In this document: positions 11,756-19,509 of the stretch, piece by piece | Layout of the letters: each line of letters starts with the position of its first letter | Position numbering within the stretch: position 1 is the stretch's first letter | Assembly (NCBI RefSeq): GCF_007828215.1 | Contig: NZ_VIUE01000005.1 | Location: forward strand, 124,001 to 188,000 | Length of the DNA: 64,000 nucleotides | Direction of reading: 5' to 3' | From: Pseudomonas sp. SJZ074 | Lineage (GTDB): Bacteria; Pseudomonadota; Gammaproteobacteria; Pseudomonadales; Pseudomonadaceae | The notes under the pieces: generated by a model | Told to the model about the DNA's origin: nothing | The model's input: the letters and a program-made list of their open reading frames with translations, nothing else | The model's database searches: none | Position numbers and translations under genes: made by a program

Positions 11756-13678
11756 ATGAACGAAGGCATTCAAGGCAGCACAAATGATCTGCGTGATATC
11801 GGCGGCTCGCAATTACTGGGGCGCGGCCTGAATCGGCTCGACTGGGCCGGCGACAGGAAGGAATGTCAAAAGGTCGGTGATACCGAGTCGGGTAAGCGGG
11901 CCGTGCCGTACAAGGCCACGTCTTATAACGTGGGTCAGCACGTCACCATGAGCACGGTGGTCTCCCAGGACAACTCCACGGTCGAGACGTTCTCTTCCCG
12001 CGACGATTATGAAAGCCATACCCAATCGAGCGTCGAGGGGGCTGGTAAATACGGTGCCTTTGCCGCGGGTTTCAAAGTCACGTTCGGCAGTGACATCAAA
12101 ACCTTCGAGGAGCGTGAGGCTGCGCTTTACAGCCACACGGCACGGCTGTGGAAACTGACGCTTGCGGTCGACCCCGCCAACGCCACCGAAGTCTTCAAGG
12201 AGCGGGTCAAGGCACTGCCCAAGGCTTTCGACGAGGACAATCCGCAGCCATTCTTCGACTTCTTCCTCGCTTTCGGTGTCGATATCGTCAGTGAGGTCAC
12301 CGTCGGCGGCTCGCTGAACTACGCGATGACCGCGCTCAAGAGCTATCTCAGCCAGACCAACACCCTCGATGCGATGGTCAAGGCCGAGTACGGCGCTTTC
12401 GTCAGCGGCAGCGCCTCGACCTCGATTTCGGAAACGGTCAAGAAAAACCTGGCCCATCGCAAGGCCAACCTGACCACGCGGGGTGGCACCCATTCGATCA
12501 ACTTCAACTCGATGGAGCCCAATAACTGTAATGCGGATTTCAGCAAGTGGCGCGAGTCGCTGGCCGACGATCCCGCGATTGTGGAATTGACCCTTTCGCC
12601 GGTCTATTACTTCATCGACAGTGGCGCAACCCGCACGGCAGTGGAGCAGGCCTACCAGTGGTACACCAGCTACAAGGCGGAAATCAAAGCGGACTGGCAG
12701 GAGTCGACGATTGTTCTCGGCCGCTCCAATCGGCTCAAGGCATCTGTCGCGGCGGCAACCGGCCCAGCCCTGCGGCTAGTGTTCGTCGACAACAAGAGCA
12801 AGGAAACCCACGAAACCTTTCACACCCCGCCGGCTGCGGACGCCTCCAGCGAAGACTTTGAACAGTTCTGGGATGCGCTGGCCTCACTGGTGAAGCAAAA
12901 AGGCGGGCACAAGCTATTGATGGCCACTGAGCGCTGGCCTCGCGACAAGCGTTACTACCCGGGGCGCCGTATGCGTGAGGCGCTGTTGCTGAATGGTGCC
13001 AGCGAGAAGGCGCTCCAGCGTTGGGAAGCGTTGACCAAGCACATGGTGCCAAACCCATTGGCTGGACTCACTTATGTGCTGGCGGGCAACGACCTGGAAA
13101 CGCCGGGCGTCGACGGGCTCATCGCCGGCTTCGGCCAGGCGGGCAAAGACCTCAACCCAACGGTGAAAGTCTCGGCGCGCCTGTGTCATGACTCGTTCGG
13201 CAGGGTCAAGGTGGTGCAGACGGAAAAGACCCAGGAAGACCCGTGCACCTTGCTGTATATCGTGCGCAACAACACCGACTCCAAACCGGCCCTGGCGACT
13301 GACCCGCAGAACAAGACCCGTATCGCCATGCAAACCCCGGACAGGCACAACCTGGGGCAGTACTGGTACATGCCCGAGCTGGAAAAACCCTATCCGGAAA
13401 TCAACCACCCGGTGCTGCTGATCAACTACGAGACGGGGACCTGTCTGCAAGGCATGCATGATCAGAACGACTGCCGGCTCAAACCCATCGAGCCGGGTCG
13501 CCAGCAAGACGATGTGATCTGGGATCGGCGTGGCGACGACGTGTTCCATCTATTGCTGGTGCACTACTGGATGAACGCCATGTGCCTGACCCAAGTCGAA
13601 AAGCGCGCCGCCGTCCGGCCATGGCGTCTGCCCCACGGCATGGACTGGTTCCGCGAAGTACATCGTCCGTATAGTTGA
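11756..13678 (+). CDS. MACPF (membrane attack complex/perforin) domain protein
   Basis: 640 residues from the ATG at 11756, which has GGGAGA at a proper distance; the frame is open to 11726. The MACPF signature is visible as FGV-DIVSEVTVGG at 173-185, aligning with the family pattern (Y/F)G-T-H-(F/Y)-x6-GG, though the usual Thr-His is replaced by Val-Asp. Before it lies a Thr/Ser-rich helix-strand region (SSRDDYESHTQSSVEG), and after it amphipathic stretches suited to membrane-inserting hairpins. The C-terminal 150 residues hold repeats such as VLLINYETGTCLQ and LLVHYWMNAMCLTQ that look like a beta-trefoil lectin module. No signal peptide. Likely a pore-forming toxin aimed at eukaryotic or bacterial membranes (inference). 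Confidence 0.78.
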   Translation: MNEGIQGSTNDLRDIGGSQLLGRGLNRLDWAGDRKECQKVGDTESGKRAVPYKATSYNVGQHVTMSTVVSQDNSTVETFSSRDDYESHTQSSVEGAGKYGAFAAGFKVTFGSDIKTFEEREAALYSHTARLWKLTLAVDPANATEVFKERVKALPKAFDEDNPQPFFDFFLAFGVDIVSEVTVGGSLNYAMTALKSYLSQTNTLDAMVKAEYGAFVSGSASTSISETVKKNLAHRKANLTTRGGTHSINFNSMEPNNCNADFSKWRESLADDPAIVELTLSPVYYFIDSGATRTAVEQAYQWYTSYKAEIKADWQESTIVLGRSNRLKASVAAATGPALRLVFVDNKSKETHETFHTPPAADASSEDFEQFWDALASLVKQKGGHKLLMATERWPRDKRYYPGRRMREALLLNGASEKALQRWEALTKHMVPNPLAGLTYVLAGNDLETPGVDGLIAGFGQAGKDLNPTVKVSARLCHDSFGRVKVVQTEKTQEDPCTLLYIVRNNTDSKPALATDPQNKTRIAMQTPDRHNLGQYWYMPELEKPYPEINHPVLLINYETGTCLQGMHDQNDCRLKPIEPGRQQDDVIWDRRGDDVFHLLLVHYWMNAMCLTQVEKRAAVRPWRLPHGMDWFREVHRPYS

Positions 13679-13690
13679 TAACCAACAGAC

Positions 13691-13714
13691 AGACCCGGCT
13701 GTCCGGCCGGGTCT
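13691..13714 (+). terminator. Hairpin between MACPF gene and its partner
   Basis: A nine-base-pair perfect stem (AGACCCGGC, loop TGTCCG, then its complement) starts about 12 bases after the MACPF stop. No T run follows, so it is more likely an mRNA-stabilising or attenuating hairpin between two genes of one transcript than a full terminator. Confidence 0.45.
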
Positions 13715-13746
13715 CCCGTGCTTTCTTGCGTGAGTGGTCCCTGACG

Positions 13747-14598
13747 ATGCAAGTCTTCAACAGTGTTTCTTTTATCGACGAGGGCGTGGAAGTAGCGCTC
13801 GATCCGCGAACCTCTCCTTATCTGTTCAACGACCATGGCCTGGCCCAGCCCAGTGCCTGTGTGCGCGGCAAGCTGATCTCCCTGACACCTGAAAACCCCG
13901 ACCTGCTGCTGGGGGCTCGCTATTCCGGCATCACCTGGTGGGACCGTGAAGTGCCGACGAGCACCGGCTCCTATCGGATCAAGCAATTCGACTTCCATGC
14001 CAAGGAAGTACGCTACGAGCCCATTTGGGCCACGAAGGAAACGGCACAAGCCTTCGGCATGACCCTGCTCGCCAATGGCGAATGCCTGCGCTTCGAGTAC
14101 GACCAGTTGATCCTGGGCCAATACACCTACGGCAAATGGGCCGGCCATCAATCCCCGTATCTGGGGCCGGAGCGCATGCGTGAACTGCTGACCTACAACC
14201 CCACCGACCTCGAATACCACAACTTCCCCCACGCCTTCTTCTCTCGCTACGGGCGCCTGCCACTGGTCATCAGCGTCGCACGCTGGCGGCCTGCGGCACG
14301 GGAGATCTACCTGGCCGATCTGTGGCTACGCCCCGGCGACGCGCTGGTCCTGCCGCCCAAACACTACCCCGACATCCCATCCAGCGACGCCGGCGGCCTG
14401 GAGAACTGGCCGGTGGTGGTGGACATGCATGGCAATAGGAACTCGGCCTTGGCTTGCTGGTTTGGAGGGCAGGATTGCCTGCTCACGGAAACGGTACTGG
14501 CGAATTCGGCATTGATGAGGTCCCCGGCGGGGAGGCCGCATTATCACGAAGAGAAGACGGCGACGCGGCATGAGATGCCAGTGGGTTATCAGGCGTAA
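13747..14598 (+). CDS. Hypothetical protein paired with the MACPF gene
   Basis: 283 residues from the ATG at 13747; the frame is open to 13675 but the first 24 codons run through the hairpin. I do not recognise the family. It is soluble, rich in aromatic residues and prolines (SGITWWDREVP, YLGPERMRELLTYNP, WLRPGDALVLPPKHYP), with no signal peptide or membrane helix. It is 68 bases after the MACPF gene on the same strand and has REP elements behind it. It could be a second toxin component, a chaperone or a self-protection factor; nothing in the sequence decides. Confidence 0.7.
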   Translation: MQVFNSVSFIDEGVEVALDPRTSPYLFNDHGLAQPSACVRGKLISLTPENPDLLLGARYSGITWWDREVPTSTGSYRIKQFDFHAKEVRYEPIWATKETAQAFGMTLLANGECLRFEYDQLILGQYTYGKWAGHQSPYLGPERMRELLTYNPTDLEYHNFPHAFFSRYGRLPLVISVARWRPAAREIYLADLWLRPGDALVLPPKHYPDIPSSDAGGLENWPVVVDMHGNRNSALACWFGGQDCLLTETVLANSALMRSPAGRPHYHEEKTATRHEMPVGYQA

Positions 14599-14618
14599 AG
14601 AGGTCAGGCACGACGCCC

Positions 14619-14770
14619 TGTGGGAGCGGGCTTGCTCCGGGCGGCGATCCGACGAAGGCGGCCTGTCAGTCACCTCGATGTTGAATGTATCGACGCGTTC
14701 GCGAGCAAGCCCGCTCCCACAGGTCCGGTGTAATACCGCAGTCCCCCTGTGGGAGCGAGCCTGCTCGCGA
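14619..14770. repeat. REP cluster of three
   Basis: Three REP units: 14619-14640 (TGTGGGAGCGGGCTTGCTCC, direct), 14699-14722 (inverted) and 14749-14770 (TGTGGGAGCGAGCCTGCTCG, direct). Units one and two, and two and three, can each form a REPIN-like hairpin. They fill most of the 293-base spacer between the MACPF partner gene and the gene at 14892. Confidence 0.82.
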
Positions 14771-14891
14771 TAGCGGCCTGTCAATTACCCGATACCAACA
14801 GTTGCCGCACAGCCACTTCCCCCGGCTGGACGTCCCGAATTCCCCTGTCTAGAGTGAAATATCCGCGCCGGATACATCGGGAGGGATTCCT

Positions 14892-16094
14892 GTGAACCAG
14901 CTTAATGACTACACCAGCCTGATTGATCCATTGAATGTAAAAATCATGGAGCTGGCCCCCAAGGAAAAGCGCGATGGTAAGAAAACCAACCTGTTCTTCA
15001 CCCCCGACACCGCATTCGACGCCAAGCCACTGACCCTGACGACCGGCAGCTATCCCTTCACGCCCATCGGCAGCCTGGGCATCACCCAGGTGGATACCAC
15101 AGGAAAGGAATGGAGGCATGTCGTCAATCAAATCACCAACAGGCATGGCCTCACTTCGGATTACGGCAATCCTGACCGAGCCGATCAACTGGTCTTGCTG
15201 GACACCCTGGACGCCCTGAAGATCAAGGAGGCCGTCGCACGGGACAAGCAGTTCACCAAAGGCAGCTACTACCATCCCGACGTCGAACAGGTATTCGGGA
15301 CAACCAACCCTGTCACAACCTATGCCGCCCAACAGGTCATCGAACGCCGAGCCGTCTTGTGTCAACCCGTGCCCGATCCGATTGCGCTCAACTACTGGAA
15401 CCTGCTCAGCTCGGACCCGACCGCGCAGGCAAAGGTCTATAACTGGCTGCAAACCCATGGGTGGATTTCCCACAAGTTCTCGGTCCATGACAGAAAATCG
15501 GGAAACAGAATCCAGAACCACTTCCAGAACCTGGAGAACTCCAACGCCATACATTTCGCCAGCGAAACCCGTGGGGAATATGCTGCCGCCAAACTGCTGA
15601 TTACCGTCCTCGGCAACGAATACCAGATGAAGATCGGCAAAGCCTCTTCAGGTCGCACCAATGGCATCGACCAGATATGGGTCAAGCGCAACCTGATCAG
15701 CGGCGTGGTGGAGGAATACATCATCGTCGAGTGCAAAGGCAGCGTGGATGCGTCGCTCAACGAAGCCAAGTATGGCTGGCAGATGTCGCCGTGTTGGGTC
15801 TTCTATTGCCTGGTCGGTCTGCTGGGCACCAATGGCAGTCTTGCCAGTACCTCGACCACGGATGTGTTCGCCAAGACCACCATGGTCAGGAAAATCTTGA
15901 ACGCCTTGATCAACCCAGGCCCGCCCGTGGTGAAAGGCCTGGTCATCCAGCCCATGACCAAGTCCATCACCGCACCGAATAACATCGAAATGGTCGACTT
16001 GGGCGCCTATGACCTGGTCGAGCAATATACGAATGCGGTGGCCGGACACTCGAAGTTCCATAACGCCCAGGTGTTCACCGGCACTTTGTTCTAG
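14892..16094 (+). CDS. PD-(D/E)XK nuclease-like protein
   Basis: 400 residues from a GTG start with GGGAGGG upstream. The N-terminal 170 residues are unfamiliar. Residues about 225-300 look like a PD-(D/E)XK nuclease core: ETRGEYAAAKLL (helix with Glu229), GRTNGIDQIWVKR (Asp260), then EEYIIVECKGS giving Glu280-x-Lys282. No signal peptide, membrane helix or known secretion domain. The core resembles restriction-endonuclease-fold toxins and repair nucleases, so DNA cleavage is a reasonable inference; whether it acts in defence, on competitors or in repair is open. The DUF4256 gene follows after 12 bases on the same strand. Confidence 0.6.
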   Translation: MNQLNDYTSLIDPLNVKIMELAPKEKRDGKKTNLFFTPDTAFDAKPLTLTTGSYPFTPIGSLGITQVDTTGKEWRHVVNQITNRHGLTSDYGNPDRADQLVLLDTLDALKIKEAVARDKQFTKGSYYHPDVEQVFGTTNPVTTYAAQQVIERRAVLCQPVPDPIALNYWNLLSSDPTAQAKVYNWLQTHGWISHKFSVHDRKSGNRIQNHFQNLENSNAIHFASETRGEYAAAKLLITVLGNEYQMKIGKASSGRTNGIDQIWVKRNLISGVVEEYIIVECKGSVDASLNEAKYGWQMSPCWVFYCLVGLLGTNGSLASTSTTDVFAKTTMVRKILNALINPGPPVVKGLVIQPMTKSITAPNNIEMVDLGAYDLVEQYTNAVAGHSKFHNAQVFTGTLF

Positions 16095-16106
16095 GACGTC
16101 AACGCC

Positions 16107-16652
16107 ATGAAAAAAACAGAACAGGAAAGCCTCCTGTACACCCTGAAATCCCGCTTTGAACAAAACCTCCATCGTCACCCGGACCTTCAATGGCCTGACA
16201 TCCAGGCCCGGCTCGAAAGCAACCCTACCGCGCTGAAAACCCTCCAGGCCATGGAAACCACCGGAGGCGAGCCGGACGTGATCGGCCACGACAAGCATAC
16301 CGGGCGCGTGACCTTCTGCGATTGCGCCAGGGAAACCCCGGCCGGCCGCAGAAGCCTTTGCTATGACCGCGCCGCCCTGGACGCGCGCAAGGAAAACAAA
16401 CCTCGGGGCAGCGCGCTCGAGCTGGCCGCAGAGATGGGCATCACCCTGTTGACGGAGGATCAGTACCGCGAGCTGCAGGCGCTGGAGGCATTTGATTTGA
16501 AAACGTCCAGCTGGCTGGCCACACCCGCTGAGATTCGCTCGCTGGAGGGGGCGATATTCGGTGACCGGCGTTATGGCCGGGTGTTCGTGTACCACAACGG
16601 CGTGCAGTCGTATTACGCGGCGAGAGGGTTTCGTGGAATGCTGGGTGTTTGA
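16107..16652 (+). CDS. DUF4256 family protein
   Basis: 181 residues matching what I know of DUF4256: TLKSRFEQNLHRHPDLQW near the start, METTGGEPDVIGHD, VTFCDCARETPAGRRSLCYDR and EDQYRELQALEAFDLKTSSWL. The family has no known biochemical role and is found in many bacteria, so it is probably not a dedicated immunity protein. It starts 12 bases after the nuclease-like gene and is likely co-transcribed with it. Confidence 0.85.
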   Translation: MKKTEQESLLYTLKSRFEQNLHRHPDLQWPDIQARLESNPTALKTLQAMETTGGEPDVIGHDKHTGRVTFCDCARETPAGRRSLCYDRAALDARKENKPRGSALELAAEMGITLLTEDQYRELQALEAFDLKTSSWLATPAEIRSLEGAIFGDRRYGRVFVYHNGVQSYYAARGFRGMLGV

Positions 16653-16711
16653 ACTGAACCTGTTTGCGAAGCGGAGTGGCTGTCGGCGAATAGGTTGAAT
16701 GCAGGGCCGCC

Positions 16712-16736
16712 ATCGCGAGCAGGCTCGCTCCCACAG
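16712..16736. repeat. Single REP element
   Basis: One inverted REP unit (complement of CTGTGGGAGCGAGCCTGCTC) in the spacer between the convergent DUF4256 and EamA genes. No partner unit within 300 bases. Confidence 0.8.
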
Positions 16737-16767
16737 GGGATTCGTGCAAGCGCATAGTTTGAGGGGG

Positions 16768-17193
16768 TCACGGCTTTTTAGCGATGACGACCAACCCGCC
16801 CACTATCAGCGCCGCGCCTATCAGCGTGCGCAAGGTGATCACTTCCCGCAGGATGAGCCACGCCAACAGCATGGTGACCAGTACGCTGCCTCTGTCAATC
16901 AAGGCAATGGTAGCGACGTCGCCCAGTTTCAACGCCTTGTAGTAGAAGATCCAGGACAGCGCCGTGGTAACGCCGGAGGCTCCAAGCCACAGCAGGTTTT
17001 GCTGGTTGATCTGTGCGATGTGTTGAACCGGCACCGCCCATGCGGCGAATACCAGCACAAACATGCACACGAATAATGTACGAACGGTCAGCCCCAGTTC
17101 GGCTGATATGCCGTTGAGCCCCATCTTGGCGATCACCGATGTGAAGCCGGCAAAGAACATTGAGATGCAGGCATAGATCACCCATTTTTCCAT
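16768..17193 (-). CDS. Short EamA-type membrane transporter
   Basis: 141 residues with about five hydrophobic helices and the EamA motif order in a single repeat: WVIYACISMFFAGFTSVIAK at the start, WIFYYKALKLGDVATIALIDRGSVLVTMLLAW and VITLRTLIGAALIVGGL at the end. Full EamA carriers have two such repeats, so this is a single-repeat form that would work as a dimer, like small multidrug-resistance-type proteins. Substrate unknown. Single gene on the minus strand. Confidence 0.85.
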   Translation of the reverse strand: MEKWVIYACISMFFAGFTSVIAKMGLNGISAELGLTVRTLFVCMFVLVFAAWAVPVQHIAQINQQNLLWLGASGVTTALSWIFYYKALKLGDVATIALIDRGSVLVTMLLAWLILREVITLRTLIGAALIVGGLVVIAKKP

Positions 17194-17417
17194 GGCTTCT
17201 ATTCTCCAGGTCAGGTAGTCGGAACAGGCGTTCGGAACTCAGGTGTCATGTCCTGCACGGGTATTTGTAGCACCTCTTGCGCGACGCGATATCGATTCCA
17301 GAGGCAGTAGCGACAGTTGATCAGGGTCTAGGTCTATCAAAGGCGCGTACCTGGCGAACAGTTCGCTTGTCGTCTACTTTTCACTGGAGCCGCCATCACC
17401 CAGCCTGGAGAAACTCC

Positions 17418-18056
17418 ATGTTCACCTTCCCCCGAGCGCAGCAGAATAGAAGATGGGAAGGGCAGGGTGACCTGCTTGGCGGTGGAATTCCCTGGTTTGG
17501 CGTGGACAGTCTGGGGGTGTGCTTCGGTTTCAGTACGCTATGGATTAAGCTCGGCGCACCTTATAACTGTTTTGATGCATTGCGGGCCGAGAACCAGGCG
17601 GTTATCGAAACCCAGCGCAAGCTGACCCAGGCTATGGAAGGATTCGAAGTGTTGATGGCCATGGGCACTACCGCCGAGGGCATCATGGGAGCCAGTACGG
17701 TCAGCGAGACTGCCTACGTCGACGGTGTTGCCAGCCACATCGTCCTCGACATCCTCCAGAGAGCCGGCGCCCGCCACTTCGTTGTCTCGTTCTACTTCTC
17801 CGGTGGGCCGGAAGGCGCCGGTGGTCATGCGATCGGGGTGTCCTTCGATGTGGGCCAGACGGGGAGGCTCTTCGACCCCAATTACGGTATCGGCGCCTAC
17901 TCGTCGAGAACCGACCTGTGCAACGACCTGCATGGGTTGCTGGCGAGCTACGTTGTGCCCAACGGGCATGTCAGTGCCAGCTACCTTCTGGAATTCGCGG
18001 TCGTCGACGATGACGATGGGTTTGGTGATTTCATGAGTGCAGCTGATTTTCACTGA
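17418..18056 (+). CDS. YopT/AvrPphB-like C58 cysteine peptidase candidate
   Basis: 212 residues from the ATG at 17418, preceded by GGAG at good spacing; the frame is open to 17277. The triad of clan CA, family C58 can be traced: Cys35 in GVCFGFSTLWI, His137 in GAGGHAIGVSFD and Asp153 in LFDPNYG. The His-Asp spacing of 16 equals that of YopT, and the Cys-His spacing (102) is a little shorter than in YopT and AvrPphB. In that family such proteins are injected effectors that cut host Rho GTPases or kinases. No secretion genes lie nearby, and I see no chaperone or obvious signal. Confidence 0.7.
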   Translation: MFTFPRAQQNRRWEGQGDLLGGGIPWFGVDSLGVCFGFSTLWIKLGAPYNCFDALRAENQAVIETQRKLTQAMEGFEVLMAMGTTAEGIMGASTVSETAYVDGVASHIVLDILQRAGARHFVVSFYFSGGPEGAGGHAIGVSFDVGQTGRLFDPNYGIGAYSSRTDLCNDLHGLLASYVVPNGHVSASYLLEFAVVDDDDGFGDFMSAADFH

Positions 18057-18103
18057 TTGACGTTGATGGGGTTAAGCGCAGGCGCGGACGTCCTTCCAGG
18101 TCC

Positions 18104-18970
18104 TCAGCCCCCGGACACACCTTCCAGCAACACCTGTTCCAAAATCCCGAAAAAACATTTGATATGCGCCTGCTTCAACGCCTGGGGCCGGCTCACCAGA
18201 TAGACCTCCAGGTCTGGAATAGGCAGCTCCGCAAACACCTCGATCAGGTCCTGCGCCAAGACCCGAGGCAATACCGCCACCCCCATGCCGCGCCGCACTG
18301 CCTCAAGTTGTGCCGTGAATGAATTCACGCTGATCGGCCCGCGCTCCAGGCCGCCGGCTTTTGCCGCGCGCAATTGCGGCAGCATGTCCAGCGGAGGAAG
18401 CAAGGCGATATGGGCCGTGGCCGGGGTGAGCCCTGGAGAGCGCTTCAAATAGTCTGCATCGGCGAAGACGCCATAAGCGACTCGGTCTATATGCTTGTAA
18501 ATCAGTGATGGCTCACCCAGATGCGCGGTGCGCACCCCGATGTCGGCCACGCCGCGGACGATCTTGTGGAACTCGGCGGTGACCAGTAATTCTACTGAAC
18601 AACGGGGGTGCAGGGTGGTGAAGCGGCTCGCGGCCTCCAGTACGGAGGAGGAGAAGCCTTCCCCGGCACTGACCAGCACGCTGCCACTGAGCTCGGCCTG
18701 GCGCCCGGTCGGGCTCGCAACGGTTTGTCGGCGCAAACCGGTTTCCGCGGCCAGGGCGACTTCCACCAGCGACTGGCCTCGCGAGGTCAGCCAACAGCCT
18801 TCGACGCCCCGCTCGACAAGGGGTTCGCCCAAGGCGCTTTCCAATTGCGTCAGACGACGGGACACCGTGGACGCCGCGATTCCTAACAACTGTCCCGCTT
18901 GAAGAAAGCTACCGCGCCGCGAGACGGCCAGCAGCAGTCGAAGATCGTCCCAATTCGCTTGCAATGCCAT
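18104..18970 (-). CDS. LysR-family transcriptional regulator
   Basis: 288 residues from the ATG at 18970, which has AAAGGA seven bases upstream; the frame is open to 19033. N-terminal winged helix-turn-helix (LAVSRRGSFLQAGQLLGIAASTVSRRLTQLE) and a periplasmic-binding-like effector domain with RGMGVAVLPRVLAQDL. It faces the SnoaL-SDR pair at 19087, and a 16-base perfect palindrome lies between them. I infer that it controls that pair and its own synthesis. Confidence 0.9.
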   Translation of the reverse strand: MALQANWDDLRLLLAVSRRGSFLQAGQLLGIAASTVSRRLTQLESALGEPLVERGVEGCWLTSRGQSLVEVALAAETGLRRQTVASPTGRQAELSGSVLVSAGEGFSSSVLEAASRFTTLHPRCSVELLVTAEFHKIVRGVADIGVRTAHLGEPSLIYKHIDRVAYGVFADADYLKRSPGLTPATAHIALLPPLDMLPQLRAAKAGGLERGPISVNSFTAQLEAVRRGMGVAVLPRVLAQDLIEVFAELPIPDLEVYLVSRPQALKQAHIKCFFGILEQVLLEGVSGG

Positions 18971-18988
18971 GCGTCCTTTCTTCCCTGG

Positions 18989-19004
18989 TTTGCATATATG
19001 CAAA
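18989..19004. promoter_or_regulatory. Perfect palindrome TTTGCATATATGCAAA, likely LysR operator
   Basis: A 16-base perfect palindrome 18 bases upstream of the LysR start and 82 bases upstream of the divergent gene. Its TGCATATATGCA core fits the T-N11-A type of site used by LysR proteins. Binding by the adjacent regulator is inferred from position only. Confidence 0.6.
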
Positions 19005-19086
19005 GCCATTATGCAGCAGTCGCTGTTTTTCAAAAATGGCGCCGACGGTATATCTACGGCCCTTCGAAACCCATGGAGTGGACTCT

Positions 19087-19506
19087 ATGACCACCGGCCC
19101 CAACGACTATGCGGAACGCGCCTCAAGAGCCTTCAATTGCCGTGATGTGGAGGCGATGCTTGCATTGGTGAGCGAGGACTTCATCTACCTCGATGGCTCG
19201 GGCATTCAGATTGGTCGCGAGGCCATGCGCAAACGGGAAGTCGCATTGTTCGAAGCGCTGCCCGACGCTGAAATCAACTTTAGCCCTTTCATGGTCGCCG
19301 AGGACCGACTGGCGCTGGTCGCCGTACTGTGCGGCACCTTCACCGCCCCCCTGATGTTGCCGGAGCGAGTGATACTGCCCCATGGCCGGCACATCACTGT
19401 GCACTTTGCGGCGCATTTCATCTTCAAGGACGGCCTGGCTACCCATGAAGAAGTGTTCTTCGACAGCGCGGTGCTGCTGCCGTCCGCCGAACAGGGGGAG
19501 GGCTGA
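19087..19506 (+). CDS. SnoaL-like/NTF2-fold protein
   Basis: 139 residues from the ATG at 19087 (GGAG at about 10 bases). The pattern is that of the SnoaL-like polyketide cyclase/NTF2 superfamily: an N-terminal helix (YAERASRAFNCRDVEAMLALVSEDFIYLDG), GREAMRKREVALFEALPDAEINF and a final strand IFKDGLATHEEVFFDSA. Such proteins form cone-shaped dimers that act as small isomerases, cyclases or binding proteins. The SDR gene starts three bases after its stop, so the two are one unit. Confidence 0.82.
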   Translation: MTTGPNDYAERASRAFNCRDVEAMLALVSEDFIYLDGSGIQIGREAMRKREVALFEALPDAEINFSPFMVAEDRLALVAVLCGTFTAPLMLPERVILPHGRHITVHFAAHFIFKDGLATHEEVFFDSAVLLPSAEQGEG

Positions 19507-19509
19507 ACC

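Noticed and set aside
16107..16652. DUF4256 protein as immunity factor of the PD-(D/E)XK protein
   Set aside because: DUF4256 is widespread without such a neighbour, so adjacency alone does not support immunity.
17234..17261. Possible hrp box (GGAACT-N15-GCACGGG) upstream of the YopT-like gene
   Set aside because: Only three of five fixed positions of the right half match CCACNNA, and the left half has one mismatch. It is also 157 bases from the start codon. Not strong enough to claim type III regulation.
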